A DNA stretch of 29,368 nt from a virus (IMGVR_UViG_3300034102_000137:1-29368), one strand, 5' to 3'. Numbered from the stretch's first letter, positions 1 through 8,859 are shown. Numbers and translations are program-made. The notes: a model not told the origin generated them from the sequence alone.

Positions 1-4
1 TTTA

Positions 5-23
5 TGATATAATTGAATATAAT
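5..23 (+). promoter_or_regulatory. candidate -10 elements before the tail chaperone gene
   Basis: TGATATAAT at 5-13 has the form of an extended -10 box, and a second TATAAT lies at 18-23. The ribosome binding site AGGAGG follows at 28-33. Any -35 box would lie before the window. In AT-rich DNA such hexamers occur by chance, so this is weak, but the same 9-mer recurs at 18684-18692 in another intergenic position. Confidence 0.3.
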
Positions 24-37
24 CTATAGGAGGATTA

Positions 38-373
38 ATGGCAACCAGTATTTACGAAGTTGTAGAAGTAGAACTATTAGATGGTTCACAAATTTCTATG
101 AAACCGCTTAAGATTTCTTTATTGAGAGATTTTATGAAAGAGTTTCAGAAGATATCAGATCCAAAGATTTCAGAAGACAATATTAAGTCAATGGATCTTT
201 TGTTAAACTGTGCTGTTATTGCAATGAAGCAATACAATGCAGAGTTGGCAACTAAGGAGCAGCTAGAAGACATCATGGATCTTCCAACTGTGTACAAGGT
301 AATTGAAGTAGCTGCAGGGATTCAGTTAAATGACCCAAACGCACTGGCAGCGGCTCTAGTTGGGACGAACTAG
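38..373 (+). CDS. tail assembly chaperone, short form (G-like)
   Basis: This 111-residue protein lies directly upstream of the tape measure gene, which is the standard place for the G-type tail assembly chaperone of siphoviruses. Such chaperones coat the tape measure during tail assembly and are absent from the finished virion. The sequence is acidic and mostly helical, with no catalytic motif. The start at 38 is supported by AGGAGG at 28-33. The assignment rests on position, size and the frameshift signal near the 3' end (CCCAAAC at 334-340) that joins it to the next frame. I recognise no close relative from sequence alone. Confidence 0.75.
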   Translation: MATSIYEVVEVELLDGSQISMKPLKISLLRDFMKEFQKISDPKISEDNIKSMDLLLNCAVIAMKQYNAELATKEQLEDIMDLPTVYKVIEVAAGIQLNDPNALAAALVGTN

Positions 374-708
374 ATCTAGCTGAGATAGAATCTAGAGTAT
401 TTCTTCTGGGGTTCTGGAAGAATTATTCTGAAATGGAAGAAAGCATATCTATGCCTGAACTAGTAGCAATACTAGAAGCTAAAAATAAAGAAGATTACGA
501 AAGTAAGAAATTTATGGCAGCACTTCAGGGAGTAAATCTTGATTCCGATTCGTCTGAAAACAAATGGGAAGAAATGAAGGCTAGAGTGTATAGCGGTGGC
601 GCAACCTCTAACCCAAATGATATCCTGGCTCTACAAGGACATGCTGCACAACGTGCTGGCTTTGGAATTGGAAATGGGCTAGATTATGAGGTGATCTATA
701 GTGGCTGA
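38..708 (+). CDS. tail assembly chaperone, frameshifted long form (G-T fusion)
   Basis: A -1 slip on CCCAAAC (334-340) would join codons 38-340 to a second frame read from 340 to 708, giving a 223-residue fusion of 101 shared and 122 new residues. The second frame has a stop at 331-333 just before the heptamer and is then open to the TGA at 706-708, while the first frame stops at 371-373. The new part begins RTGSGSSWDELDLAEIES and continues through an ATG at 433. That ATG has no convincing ribosome binding site and would discard a protein-like stretch, so it is unlikely to be the real start. The G/G-T pair upstream of the tape measure is a well-known conserved arrangement. The 3' end overlaps the tape measure start by 8 bases. 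Confidence 0.75.
334..340 (+). promoter_or_regulatory. -1 programmed frameshift slippery heptamer CCCAAAC
   Basis: The zero-frame codons CCA (335-337) and AAC (338-340), preceded by C334, fit the X XXY YYZ pattern exactly. After slipping, the tRNAs would re-pair with CCC and AAA. The -1 frame opens at 334 and stays open to 708. No better heptamer exists in the overlap window 334-373. Confidence 0.75.
355..374 (+). other. stem-loop downstream of the slippery site
   Basis: TCTAGTT (355-361) pairs perfectly with AACTAGA (368-374) around the loop GGGACG. It begins 14 bases after the heptamer, longer than the usual 5-9 base spacer, and covers the zero-frame stop at 371-373. It may stimulate frameshifting or be incidental. 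Confidence 0.4.
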
Positions 709-3700
709 AGTAGCCAAGGGTATTATTGATATTGAGATCAATACGGGCTCTGCTGCCTCTACACTGCAAGCATTACAATCACAAATTAATGCTTTTAATC
801 TAGCCCTAAACAAAGCCAATGCTACACAGGGAAAATTTTCTGCAGAGTATACAAAAAAACTTCAAGATGCAATAAATAAAACTGGTCTTTTTACAGCAGA
901 AACAATAAGACTTCAGACTGCTGCTGCAACTTTAGATAAAACTTTGTCCAAAGGAAAAACTTCTTTAGGGCAATATTTTAGTGCAAGATTTAATAAAGAT
1001 GGTGCGATTGCAGCAGAGACAATGGCTCTTGCATCAGAACGTGCAAGAAGACTTCAAACACAATTTATAGCCACCTCTAGTGCTGCAAATGGATTTCAAG
1101 ATGCACTAGCAGTTAGACCACTTGCAGCATTTTCTTCACAAGTAGCGGTTGCAGGACAAAAAGCAGAAATTATGTCTGCAATGTTCAAGCAAGGAACTAC
1201 TCAATTAATTAACTTTGGTAAGAATGTCCAATGGGCAGGTCGCCAGCTTATGGTTGGCTTTACAGTTCCACTTACAATTTTTGGTGCAGTAGCTGGAAAA
1301 ACTTTTATGGAATTAGAAAAGCAAGCGGTTGCATTTAAAAAAGTATATGGAGATATTTTTACAACTCCAGCAGAATTAAATCAAAATTTAGAGGCAGTAA
1401 AAGGTCTTGCTTCTGAATATACTAAATATGGTATTGCAGTAAAAGACACAATTGGTCTTGCTGCTCAAGCTGCTGCTGCTGGTAGAAAAAATGCAGATTT
1501 AACTGATGCAGTTTCTCAAGCAACAAGACTTGCAACACTTGGTCAAATGGATCAAAATGCAGCACTTGAAACAACAATATCTTTGCAATCTGCATTTAGA
1601 TTATCAGGACAAGATCTTGCAGATACTATTAACTTTTTAAATATGGTTGAAAACCAAACAGTTGTTTCCTTGCAAGATATTGCTGCTGCTATTCCTCGTG
1701 TAGCACCAGTTATCCAAGGTCTTGGTGGAGACGTAAAGGATCTTACAGTTTTCCTTGCAGCAATGCAAGAAGGTGGAGTTGATGCAGCAGAAGGTGCTAA
1801 CGCATTAAAGTCTGGTCTTGCATCTTTGATTAATCCAACAAGACAAGCAACTGAAATGTTGAGTGGAATGGGGATAAATCTTCAGTCAATTATTGATTTA
1901 AATAAAGGGGATCTTATGGGAACTGTTCAATCTTTTGCACAGGCTTTATCATCTCTTGATCAATTCTCAAGACAACAAGCTCTTGAACAAGTGTTTGGAA
2001 AATTTCAATATGCAAAACTTGGAGCACTGTTTGATAATATTTCTAGAAAAGGATCTCAGGCTCAACAAGTAATTGCAACATTAGGATATAGTACAGAACA
2101 ACTTGCTTCAACTGCAGATAAAGAATTAAAAACCATTGAAGAATCTTTTGGTGTGCAATTAACAGGTGCAATGGAAAGATTTAAGTTGGCAATTGCCCCC
2201 ATTGGAGAAATATTTGTTAAATTAGCTATACCACTTGTTAATTTTGCTACATCCATTGCAGAAGCTTTTAATGGATTGTCAGATGGTCAAAAGAAGTTTG
2301 CTGCTATTGGTGCAGTTGTAATTGGTGTTGTTGTTCCAGCAGTCACAATGCTTACTGGTTTATTCTTAAACCTTGTTGGAACCCTTGCAAAAATGACACA
2401 AGGTATAACTTTATTTGGAATGGGATTTATAAAGGGTGGTCCACTAGGTGCAGTTAAAGCACTTACACAAAGTTCAAAATATTTAAGTCTTGCAGAGATG
2501 GATGCAGCGATGGCTGCTCAACAACTTGCTGGTGCTAACCAAGCATTAAATGCAACTTTGGTTGAGCAGGTTGGAAGCTCTAATGCTGCTGCTGCTGCAA
2601 TTGGAAATTTAACAAAAGCATATTCTGCAATGATTGCTACTCAAGGTGCTGCAGCAGCAAGATTCCCAGAACACTTTGGTATAGCTGGAGCAGCTGGAAC
2701 AAGAGCAAAAGTTAGCCAGGTAGCAATGAGAGGAGTTCAAAGAAGAAATTCTGGTGGACCAATCTTTATGTCAAATGGCACAACTGTCCCAGGAACTGGA
2801 AATACTGATACAGTTCCAGCCATGCTTACTCCAGGGGAATTTGTAGTAAATAAAAAAGCCACTAAAAATAATCTTGGACTATTGCATTCTATTAATGATA
2901 GCAAGAGTCCTCAAGGATTAAATGCTGGTGGAAAAGCAAAAGGAATGCAATATTTTGCTAAAGACAATCCCCCTATAGTTTTAGATGCAGATTTATCTGA
3001 TGCAGACATAGCTGGTCTTAACCAATTTCCTATTGATGATGATACTCCAGCAAAGCAAAGAAGAAGAAGAGATACCCAAGTTGCTCAACGAGCTCAACCT
3101 GCAGATGTAAAATACTCTTCTGAAATTCCTAGAAACTTATTAACAAGATTTCCTGGGTCAGGTCCTATAAAGCCAATAGATTTTCAAACATATTCATTTT
3201 TACACATGCAAAGAAATGTTGTAAATTCTGAAGGAAGTGCTAAACTTTCTGGTCCAAGATACATGGACATGGCACTAAGAGGATCAAATCTTACACCAAC
3301 TCAAGAAGCTAATGCCTTTGTAGATAGGCTAACTGGCTACAAAGGTGCTAGAATGGTTGGAAATATTGGATTTAAGGCTTCCTCATATTTAAATGCTGGA
3401 ATTCATCCAATACAAGATTTAATTGATGATTTAAATTACCGAATTCTTTATGGAGAAAACCCCTACGAAGGAACAATGAAAGCTGCAGGTTTATCTGGAT
3501 TAGAATTAGAAACAGCAAAAAGTAAGGTTCATTCTCAAGTTGTTGGAAAGTTAAGGGCTATGCAATATGCTGGACAGGTTAACTTTAATGCAAGTGACAG
3601 TAGGCAAATGTCTGGCGTATATAAGGTGATGGAAAAAGCTGTAGAAAAGTCCTTAAGAATTTCTGGAGTAGGAACACAAGGAATCCAAGACCTATATTTT

Positions 3701-6700
3701 GGAGGAGAAAAAAATGTTCCAGATTTTAAATTTAGACCAGGAATAAATAAGGATGCAATAAGAAAACTTCCACCAAGTCCAGACTATGAGTTTATTCTAC
3801 CAGATAGTCCAGAAGGCATTAAGCTGGGTCTTAGAACTAAAGATATTATTCTTAAAAGACCTGGATTTGATGATGTTATGTTAAGAGCAGGAGGGTCTAA
3901 TCAGCACAAAAATATTAATTCGCAATTGCTAAGAGAAGCATTTACCGCTCTTGCAACTAGAGGAAGATCTTTAAGAATGAACTCTGGTGGACAAGTTCCA
4001 GGTATGCAATATTTTGCTGCCAATAATAGACAAAGAGTAGTTCAAGAAGCATACAAGGCAGCTTCAGGTATTAGAAGAAGAGTAAGACCTGGAAGAGATC
4101 AAAGATTTAGTCAACAGGCTGTATTAAAAGATTATGTTCATGATGCAAATTTTATAAGAAATAGCAAAGACCCCGAAGATATGAATACCCTTTTGGGAAT
4201 GATGAAGCCTCTTACTCAAAAAACTAGGGCAACTAGAGGAACTGTTTTAGGATCAACAAATAATCCAGAACTACCATATGCACAACAAAAAAGAATTGTT
4301 GCTGCAATTAAAGAAGGAAGATATGAAGACCTATTTGGAATGAAATTAAATTTCAAAGGTCCAGGATCATATACTACTAGAAGAGAAACAGATTTTTCAC
4401 CATTTATTGGAGACCTTAGCAATCCAACCTTAAAAGCGTTTTCAAATGGCTTTATGACATTAAAAGATCAAAAAGAAGAAATTGCTAAATTAAGAAAAAT
4501 AATGAGATCAGGAAAGTTTAAAAAACTTACTCCTGGAACTGCAGAATATGCAAGAGCACTTGGAATGACTGGTTTATGGAGTCCTGCTCGTTCTTGGAGA
4601 CCTGGACCCAATCCTACTATTGGTAGTGACTGGACTGTTGAACAAGTTCTTGCAAATAAATTAAGAGACTATAATAATCGTAAAAAAGGTTTAAAGAAAG
4701 CTTTTCCAGATAAAAAAATTCAACAATTATTAATTGATGAAATGGTTGGATCTGGAACACTAGCTATTGATGTACCAAAAGCTTTTTACAAGCATCCTAG
4801 ATTACCTTATAGAGGAGATCATATAGAAAACCTTGTTAAAAAAGAAAATGAGATCCTTCTTGGAAATAGAACATCTCAAATAACTGGGGTAGCAACTGAT
4901 TTAAGAACAAGGCTACCATCTTTAATTACTCAATCTTTTAATAGAGGAAATATTGTTCCTGGAACTGGCAATACAGATACCGTACCAGCAATGCTTACCC
5001 CTGGTGAATTTGTTGTAAATAAAGAATCAACAAAAAAGAACTATGACTTGTTAACTGCTATTAATAATTCTCAAAAATTAAACAAGGGTGGAATGGCTTA
5101 TAGTGGTTCTAGAGAAGCTCCACCAAGCTTAGCAATGAATCGTGGAGGAGCTGTTCAATATTTTGGAATTGGAGGAATGGTTGGAGGTCTTGCTCCAATG
5201 GCAGCTAATATTGGGGTTGGAACTGCCGCTTATATGGGTGCAGAAAAAGCTGGAATGGGAATGGGAACATCTCTTGTAGCAAGTCTAGGAGCAGGAATGT
5301 TGGCTCAAAAAGCTGTAACTGCATCCTTGTTAAAGTTTAGAGGAGAAACCTTAAAAGCTGTAGATTCTACTGGAAAAGTTGGAAAAGGATTTGCACAACT
5401 ATTTCCTCAACTATCCAAACTAAGTCCAAGTATTTTAAGATTTGCTGCACCTATGGCAGGTGCAGGTGCTATTTTAGCAGTAGTTGGATTTACCTTGTAT
5501 AAATTAAATAAAAGTTTATTAAATGCAGAAAAGTCTGGTGCAGCTCTTTCTGATGCTATGTACGGATCTGCAAAAACAACGCAAGCAATGGCTGATGCAT
5601 TTGGCAGAGAAACTTTTGCAACTGCTGCAAGAAGAAAATTAGCAGAAAAATCTGGAGGGCAAGAAATAACTCAAGAAGCAGTAGCAGCTTCTGGAGAGTT
5701 TATGAAAAGCGATTCAGCAAAACAGCTTATAAAAGATTTAGAGCTTGTTAAAAAATCTGGCGAAGATGTAACCCTAGCATTAAGAAATCAGCTAGCTTCT
5801 TCAATTATTTCAGGTGTAATAAGTCCAGAAGAAGCTAGAGCAATTGCTTTAGATATTGGAAAAGAACTTGGTGATCAAAATCTTGGAATTAAACTTTCAG
5901 GAGAACTTTCCTCATTAATAGGTGTAAATGGAGAAAGAATAACGGATAACATAATAGACATTGTGGCTGAAATAAGTCCAAAGGTTGATGGTGCAAAAAT
6001 TACAAGGGATGCTCAATCGGCTTTTGATAAATTAAATCCACCACAAAAATTTGTTCAATTTTTTAAAGGTGGGCAATCAGCTTTTGTTAAAGATTTTTCA
6101 ATAGAAGAAATTAGTGCAAGAAATATTGCAGCCCTTACAAAAGAAGCAGAAGCTAGACAGTTATTAAATCTTGCGTATCAAGAAGGTTCTGTAACTCTTA
6201 AAGAATACTTAGACCAATCTGGAAAAATTACAGGACTTGCAGAAGGAAGATCTAAATTTGTGCAAGATGCAAATGCAAAAGCCTTAGGATATAAAACTGT
6301 TGATGAAATGGTTACAAGCTATCAGACTGCTGCAACTGAACTTGCTAATACAGACAATATGACTCCTGGAGAACTAGCAGCAATTGAAGGGCAAGGGGCT
6401 AATCCAAATGATAGAATAGTTGCAATTCCAGATGCAGCTCAATATCAACAGTATTTGACTGGAGCAAAAGCTGCATTTACTGAACAACTTACAACGAGTG
6501 GGTTTAGTGCAGAAGCAGCTAAGGCTATGGTTGGTGGAATAGAGTCAAACCTTTCAGCAATTGACACAGGAATATTTGATAAATTTATTTCTGGACAAAT
6601 TCCTCTTGAAGGATATGATATTTTGGTAAATCTTTCTAAGACTGGAAACCTTACAGAAGAAGATATTGATAGACTTGGAACAGAGCTTACTGCCTTAAGT

Positions 6701-8272
6701 ACAATACCAAATATTGACAAGATAGTTGGTCTAGACATGGTTAATGAAAGTTCTATTACAGAGCTATACAATGACTATGTTGCCTTAGAAGAAAAACCAG
6801 ATCTTTATAAAGGTGTAAGCATTGTTGATCAATTTTCAGATACAATGAATAAGTTTGCAATAGAATGGGCATGGCTACAAAGTTTGCCAATTGAAGAAAA
6901 AATTATTGTGTTAAGAAATATTGCAACTTATGAAACAGCAGTACTTTCTAATGCAGCAGGTTCAGATGCACATTCAAGAGAACTTGTAGCTGCTACAAGC
7001 ACAGTTTTAACTACAGCTAAAAAAGATTTTGGAAAAGATAAACCAGTTGTAGATAAACCAAAGGGTGGTAAGGATGGAGAAGAAGACAAGCTTAAGAGAT
7101 TAAAAGATATGCTTATGGAAAGATTTAGACTTCAAGAAATGCTTATTGATAAAGAAGCAGAAGGATTTAACAAAAGAATTAAAGATATTTCTAGAGAAAT
7201 TCAATTGCAACAAAGACAAATAGCTTTAGAAGAAAAGCAAATTGAAGTAAGACAAAAAGCTTTAGAAGAACTTTCTAAAAAAGAAGATGAAGTAAATACT
7301 GTATATGATAATAGAATATCTGCACTAGATAGAGTGTCTGCATCAAATTCAAGATTGGCAGGTCAAGAACAATCTAGAATAACTCTTGCATCCGCACTAG
7401 CTTCTGGTGACATTGCTGGAGCTGCATCTGCCATGTCTGACATAACTCAGCAATCTGCAGAAAGTCAGATAGAAGATACCAAGACTGCTTTGGAACTCCA
7501 AAGACAAGAAGCATTAAAGAATTTAACAGTTGATGTAAATGGTACTTTAATGACAAGAAAAGGTATTGAAGCAAGCATAGAAACAATTCAAAAAAGTATA
7601 GAAATAATTCAAACTAGCATTTATAATAAGAATCTTGAAATGCAAACATTAGAAGACGCATTATACGAAAATGAAAAGAAGAGATTAAAGGTAGCTGAAG
7701 ATCGTGAAAAGGTGGAAACAAGAATCTACCTTCTAGAACAAAAGAAAGCTTATGATGAACTTAATAAGAAAAAGAACAAAACCAAGCTTAATGCAGCAGA
7801 AAAAGCAGCACTTGATGAATATAAAACATCATACAATGCCATGGCAACCATTTATAACCAACAGAATCCATCTACCCCTGTACAGTTGTTAAACCTTGGT
7901 GGGCAGGTTGCTGGAATTGGAATGAGAGATACTGTCCCAGCCATGCTCACTCCTGGTGAATTTGTTATTAACAAGAATGCTGCAAAAACTTTCTTGCCTA
8001 TGCTAGAGTCTATTAATTCTGGAGTGTTCCCATCAATTGGAGGAATGAATCTAGGATCTCCAAGATACGATGTTCCTGCTAACAATATTACCAATGTTCC
8101 AGTTTCTCAGTCAATTACTAATTCATCAAATGCTTCTACCATGTATAATAATAGTTACAGTATAAATGTAAATGTATCTGGAAGTAGCTCTTCTGCAGAT
8201 GAAATTGCAAACGTTGTTATGGGTAAGATTGCAAGATCTAACTCAGGAAGTATTAGAGGAAGTAGATATTAA
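701..8272 (+). CDS. tail tape measure protein with inserted cassettes
   Basis: This 2523-residue protein should set tail length and help DNA enter the cell. Residues about 150-560 match the TP901/PhageMin_Tail core, including a long stretch of helices and a hydrophobic segment at about 533-562. Further hydrophobic segments lie at about 1490-1515 and 1580-1602, a charged coiled-coil region at about 2128-2385, and a Ser/Asn-rich C-terminus. Three copies of DTVPAMLTPGEFV (within 696-718, 1419-1441 and 2403-2425) and a recurring MQYFA motif (M749, M1102, related Q1486) border two non-helical cassettes of roughly 330 and 300 residues. The second has ADP-ribosyltransferase-like motifs. The GTG start follows GAGGTGA at 688-694. 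By the usual rule of about 1.5 angstrom per residue the tail could approach 380 nm, less if the cassettes are not part of the rod. Confidence 0.93.
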   Translation: MAEVAKGIIDIEINTGSAASTLQALQSQINAFNLALNKANATQGKFSAEYTKKLQDAINKTGLFTAETIRLQTAAATLDKTLSKGKTSLGQYFSARFNKDGAIAAETMALASERARRLQTQFIATSSAANGFQDALAVRPLAAFSSQVAVAGQKAEIMSAMFKQGTTQLINFGKNVQWAGRQLMVGFTVPLTIFGAVAGKTFMELEKQAVAFKKVYGDIFTTPAELNQNLEAVKGLASEYTKYGIAVKDTIGLAAQAAAAGRKNADLTDAVSQATRLATLGQMDQNAALETTISLQSAFRLSGQDLADTINFLNMVENQTVVSLQDIAAAIPRVAPVIQGLGGDVKDLTVFLAAMQEGGVDAAEGANALKSGLASLINPTRQATEMLSGMGINLQSIIDLNKGDLMGTVQSFAQALSSLDQFSRQQALEQVFGKFQYAKLGALFDNISRKGSQAQQVIATLGYSTEQLASTADKELKTIEESFGVQLTGAMERFKLAIAPIGEIFVKLAIPLVNFATSIAEAFNGLSDGQKKFAAIGAVVIGVVVPAVTMLTGLFLNLVGTLAKMTQGITLFGMGFIKGGPLGAVKALTQSSKYLSLAEMDAAMAAQQLAGANQALNATLVEQVGSSNAAAAAIGNLTKAYSAMIATQGAAAARFPEHFGIAGAAGTRAKVSQVAMRGVQRRNSGGPIFMSNGTTVPGTGNTDTVPAMLTPGEFVVNKKATKNNLGLLHSINDSKSPQGLNAGGKAKGMQYFAKDNPPIVLDADLSDADIAGLNQFPIDDDTPAKQRRRRDTQVAQRAQPADVKYSSEIPRNLLTRFPGSGPIKPIDFQTYSFLHMQRNVVNSEGSAKLSGPRYMDMALRGSNLTPTQEANAFVDRLTGYKGARMVGNIGFKASSYLNAGIHPIQDLIDDLNYRILYGENPYEGTMKAAGLSGLELETAKSKVHSQVVGKLRAMQYAGQVNFNASDSRQMSGVYKVMEKAVEKSLRISGVGTQGIQDLYFGGEKNVPDFKFRPGINKDAIRKLPPSPDYEFILPDSPEGIKLGLRTKDIILKRPGFDDVMLRAGGSNQHKNINSQLLREAFTALATRGRSLRMNSGGQVPGMQYFAANNRQRVVQEAYKAASGIRRRVRPGRDQRFSQQAVLKDYVHDANFIRNSKDPEDMNTLLGMMKPLTQKTRATRGTVLGSTNNPELPYAQQKRIVAAIKEGRYEDLFGMKLNFKGPGSYTTRRETDFSPFIGDLSNPTLKAFSNGFMTLKDQKEEIAKLRKIMRSGKFKKLTPGTAEYARALGMTGLWSPARSWRPGPNPTIGSDWTVEQVLANKLRDYNNRKKGLKKAFPDKKIQQLLIDEMVGSGTLAIDVPKAFYKHPRLPYRGDHIENLVKKENEILLGNRTSQITGVATDLRTRLPSLITQSFNRGNIVPGTGNTDTVPAMLTPGEFVVNKESTKKNYDLLTAINNSQKLNKGGMAYSGSREAPPSLAMNRGGAVQYFGIGGMVGGLAPMAANIGVGTAAYMGAEKAGMGMGTSLVASLGAGMLAQKAVTASLLKFRGETLKAVDSTGKVGKGFAQLFPQLSKLSPSILRFAAPMAGAGAILAVVGFTLYKLNKSLLNAEKSGAALSDAMYGSAKTTQAMADAFGRETFATAARRKLAEKSGGQEITQEAVAASGEFMKSDSAKQLIKDLELVKKSGEDVTLALRNQLASSIISGVISPEEARAIALDIGKELGDQNLGIKLSGELSSLIGVNGERITDNIIDIVAEISPKVDGAKITRDAQSAFDKLNPPQKFVQFFKGGQSAFVKDFSIEEISARNIAALTKEAEARQLLNLAYQEGSVTLKEYLDQSGKITGLAEGRSKFVQDANAKALGYKTVDEMVTSYQTAATELANTDNMTPGELAAIEGQGANPNDRIVAIPDAAQYQQYLTGAKAAFTEQLTTSGFSAEAAKAMVGGIESNLSAIDTGIFDKFISGQIPLEGYDILVNLSKTGNLTEEDIDRLGTELTALSTIPNIDKIVGLDMVNESSITELYNDYVALEEKPDLYKGVSIVDQFSDTMNKFAIEWAWLQSLPIEEKIIVLRNIATYETAVLSNAAGSDAHSRELVAATSTVLTTAKKDFGKDKPVVDKPKGGKDGEEDKLKRLKDMLMERFRLQEMLIDKEAEGFNKRIKDISREIQLQQRQIALEEKQIEVRQKALEELSKKEDEVNTVYDNRISALDRVSASNSRLAGQEQSRITLASALASGDIAGAASAMSDITQQSAESQIEDTKTALELQRQEALKNLTVDVNGTLMTRKGIEASIETIQKSIEIIQTSIYNKNLEMQTLEDALYENEKKRLKVAEDREKVETRIYLLEQKKAYDELNKKKNKTKLNAAEKAALDEYKTSYNAMATIYNQQNPSTPVQLLNLGGQVAGIGMRDTVPAMLTPGEFVINKNAAKTFLPMLESINSGVFPSIGGMNLGSPRYDVPANNITNVPVSQSITNSSNASTMYNNSYSINVNVSGSSSSADEIANVVMGKIARSNSGSIRGSRY
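2786..2854 (+). repeat. tape measure DTVPAMLTPGEFV repeat, copy 1
   Basis: This 23-codon repeat covers residues 696-718 of the tape measure. Its peptide is identical to copy 2, while 11 codons differ at their third base. It lies just after the TP901-like core and before the first cassette. Confidence 0.85.
2945..2959 (+). repeat. MQYFA repeat, copy 1
   Basis: ATGCAATATTTTGCT, coding MQYFA at residues 749-753, is repeated exactly at 4004-4018. Both copies follow a GG-rich turn (AGGKAKG, SGGQVPG). A related AVQYFG occurs at about residue 1485. Confidence 0.7.
2963..3970 (+). other. tape measure cassette 1, unknown domain
   Basis: Residues about 755-1090 are compositionally unlike the flanking helical tape measure: rich in Pro, Arg, Tyr and Asp and probably globular. 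The cassette is bordered by MQYFA repeats. Fragments such as ALRG, GFKASSY and DYEFILP faintly recall the R, S and E motifs of ADP-ribosyltransferases, but too weakly for a family call. Boundaries are approximate. Confidence 0.4.
4004..4018 (+). repeat. MQYFA repeat, copy 2
   Basis: This is an exact 15-base copy of 2945-2959, coding MQYFA at residues 1102-1106. It lies between cassette 1 and cassette 2. Confidence 0.7.
4150..4945 (+). other. tape measure cassette 2, ADP-ribosyltransferase-like
   Basis: Residues about 1150-1415 contain, in the order expected of R-S-E ADP-ribosyltransferases, ATRGT (R1179), GPGSYTTRRETDF (S1223, T1225) and KKENEILLGNRTSQITGV (E1382, E1384). The last resembles the ExE-[IV]LL-xxxT-x-x-x-V strand of that fold. 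The gap of about 159 residues between the S and E motifs is longer than usual. This is a motif-level inference. The cassette ends just before the second DTVPAMLTPGEFV repeat. Confidence 0.4.
4955..5023 (+). repeat. tape measure DTVPAMLTPGEFV repeat, copy 2
   Basis: Residues 1419-1441 are identical in peptide to copy 1 over 23 residues but differ at 11 synonymous positions. This copy closes cassette 2. Confidence 0.85.
7907..7975 (+). repeat. tape measure DTVPAMLTPGEFV repeat, copy 3
   Basis: Residues 2403-2425 keep DTVPAMLTPGEFV but differ on both sides of it (VAGIGMR before, INK after). This copy follows the coiled coil near the C-terminus. Confidence 0.8.
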
Positions 8273-8859
8273 TGGTAAGTAGTGCATATTTAAATTCTAG
8301 AAAGAAATGGGATAGACCACAGGCAATAATTTGGTCAAATAATTCAGCTGGAATTATAAATGGAGTTCCTCAAATTACTGGTTCTGAAGGAGAAGACTTT
8401 TTAATCCTTTCTGACCATAATAGATCTGCTGTTGATTTTTCTATAGATAGAATTGAAAATAGAAAAAGAATGGTAAATGGTCATATGCGTTCTTATCATA
8501 TTGCAGATAAATTAAGAGTGTCAACAAACTGGAATCTTTTGCCATCTAGAGCATTTAATAAAGACCCAGATTTTTCCGTAAATGGAAATCCTGTTGCTAC
8601 ATCCCTGGTTGAGTATACTGCTGATGGTGGTGCAGGTGGATCAGACTTGTTAAACTGGTATAACAGCAATCCTGGATCATTCTATATGTTTATATCATAT
8701 GACAAAAATTCAAAATTAAATGATGTACCTTATCAAAATTTAGCAACATATTCAGAAGTTCTTGAAGTTTATTTCTCATCATTTACTTACAACGTTGTAA
8801 AAAGAGGCGCAACTAATCACGACCTTTGGGATATTTCTATATCACTTGAGGAAGTATAA
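8272..8859 (+). CDS. putative distal tail or minor tail protein
   Basis: This 195-residue protein follows the tape measure with a one-base TAATG overlap, where siphoviruses usually encode the distal tail (Dit-like) protein that links tube and tip. It is beta-rich and aromatic, with no signal peptide or enzymatic motif. Nine of its ten Arg codons are AGA, in contrast to the SSB gene further along. The role is inferred from position; I do not recognise the family from the sequence. Confidence 0.55.
   Translation: MVSSAYLNSRKKWDRPQAIIWSNNSAGIINGVPQITGSEGEDFLILSDHNRSAVDFSIDRIENRKRMVNGHMRSYHIADKLRVSTNWNLLPSRAFNKDPDFSVNGNPVATSLVEYTADGGAGGSDLLNWYNSNPGSFYMFISYDKNSKLNDVPYQNLATYSEVLEVYFSSFTYNVVKRGATNHDLWDISISLEEV

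Noticed and set aside
433-708. An independent gene starting at ATG 433
   Set aside because: The frame is open upstream to 334 with protein-like sequence, a slippery heptamer sits at its opening, and the ATG lacks a convincing ribosome binding site. It is better read as the frameshifted extension of the chaperone.
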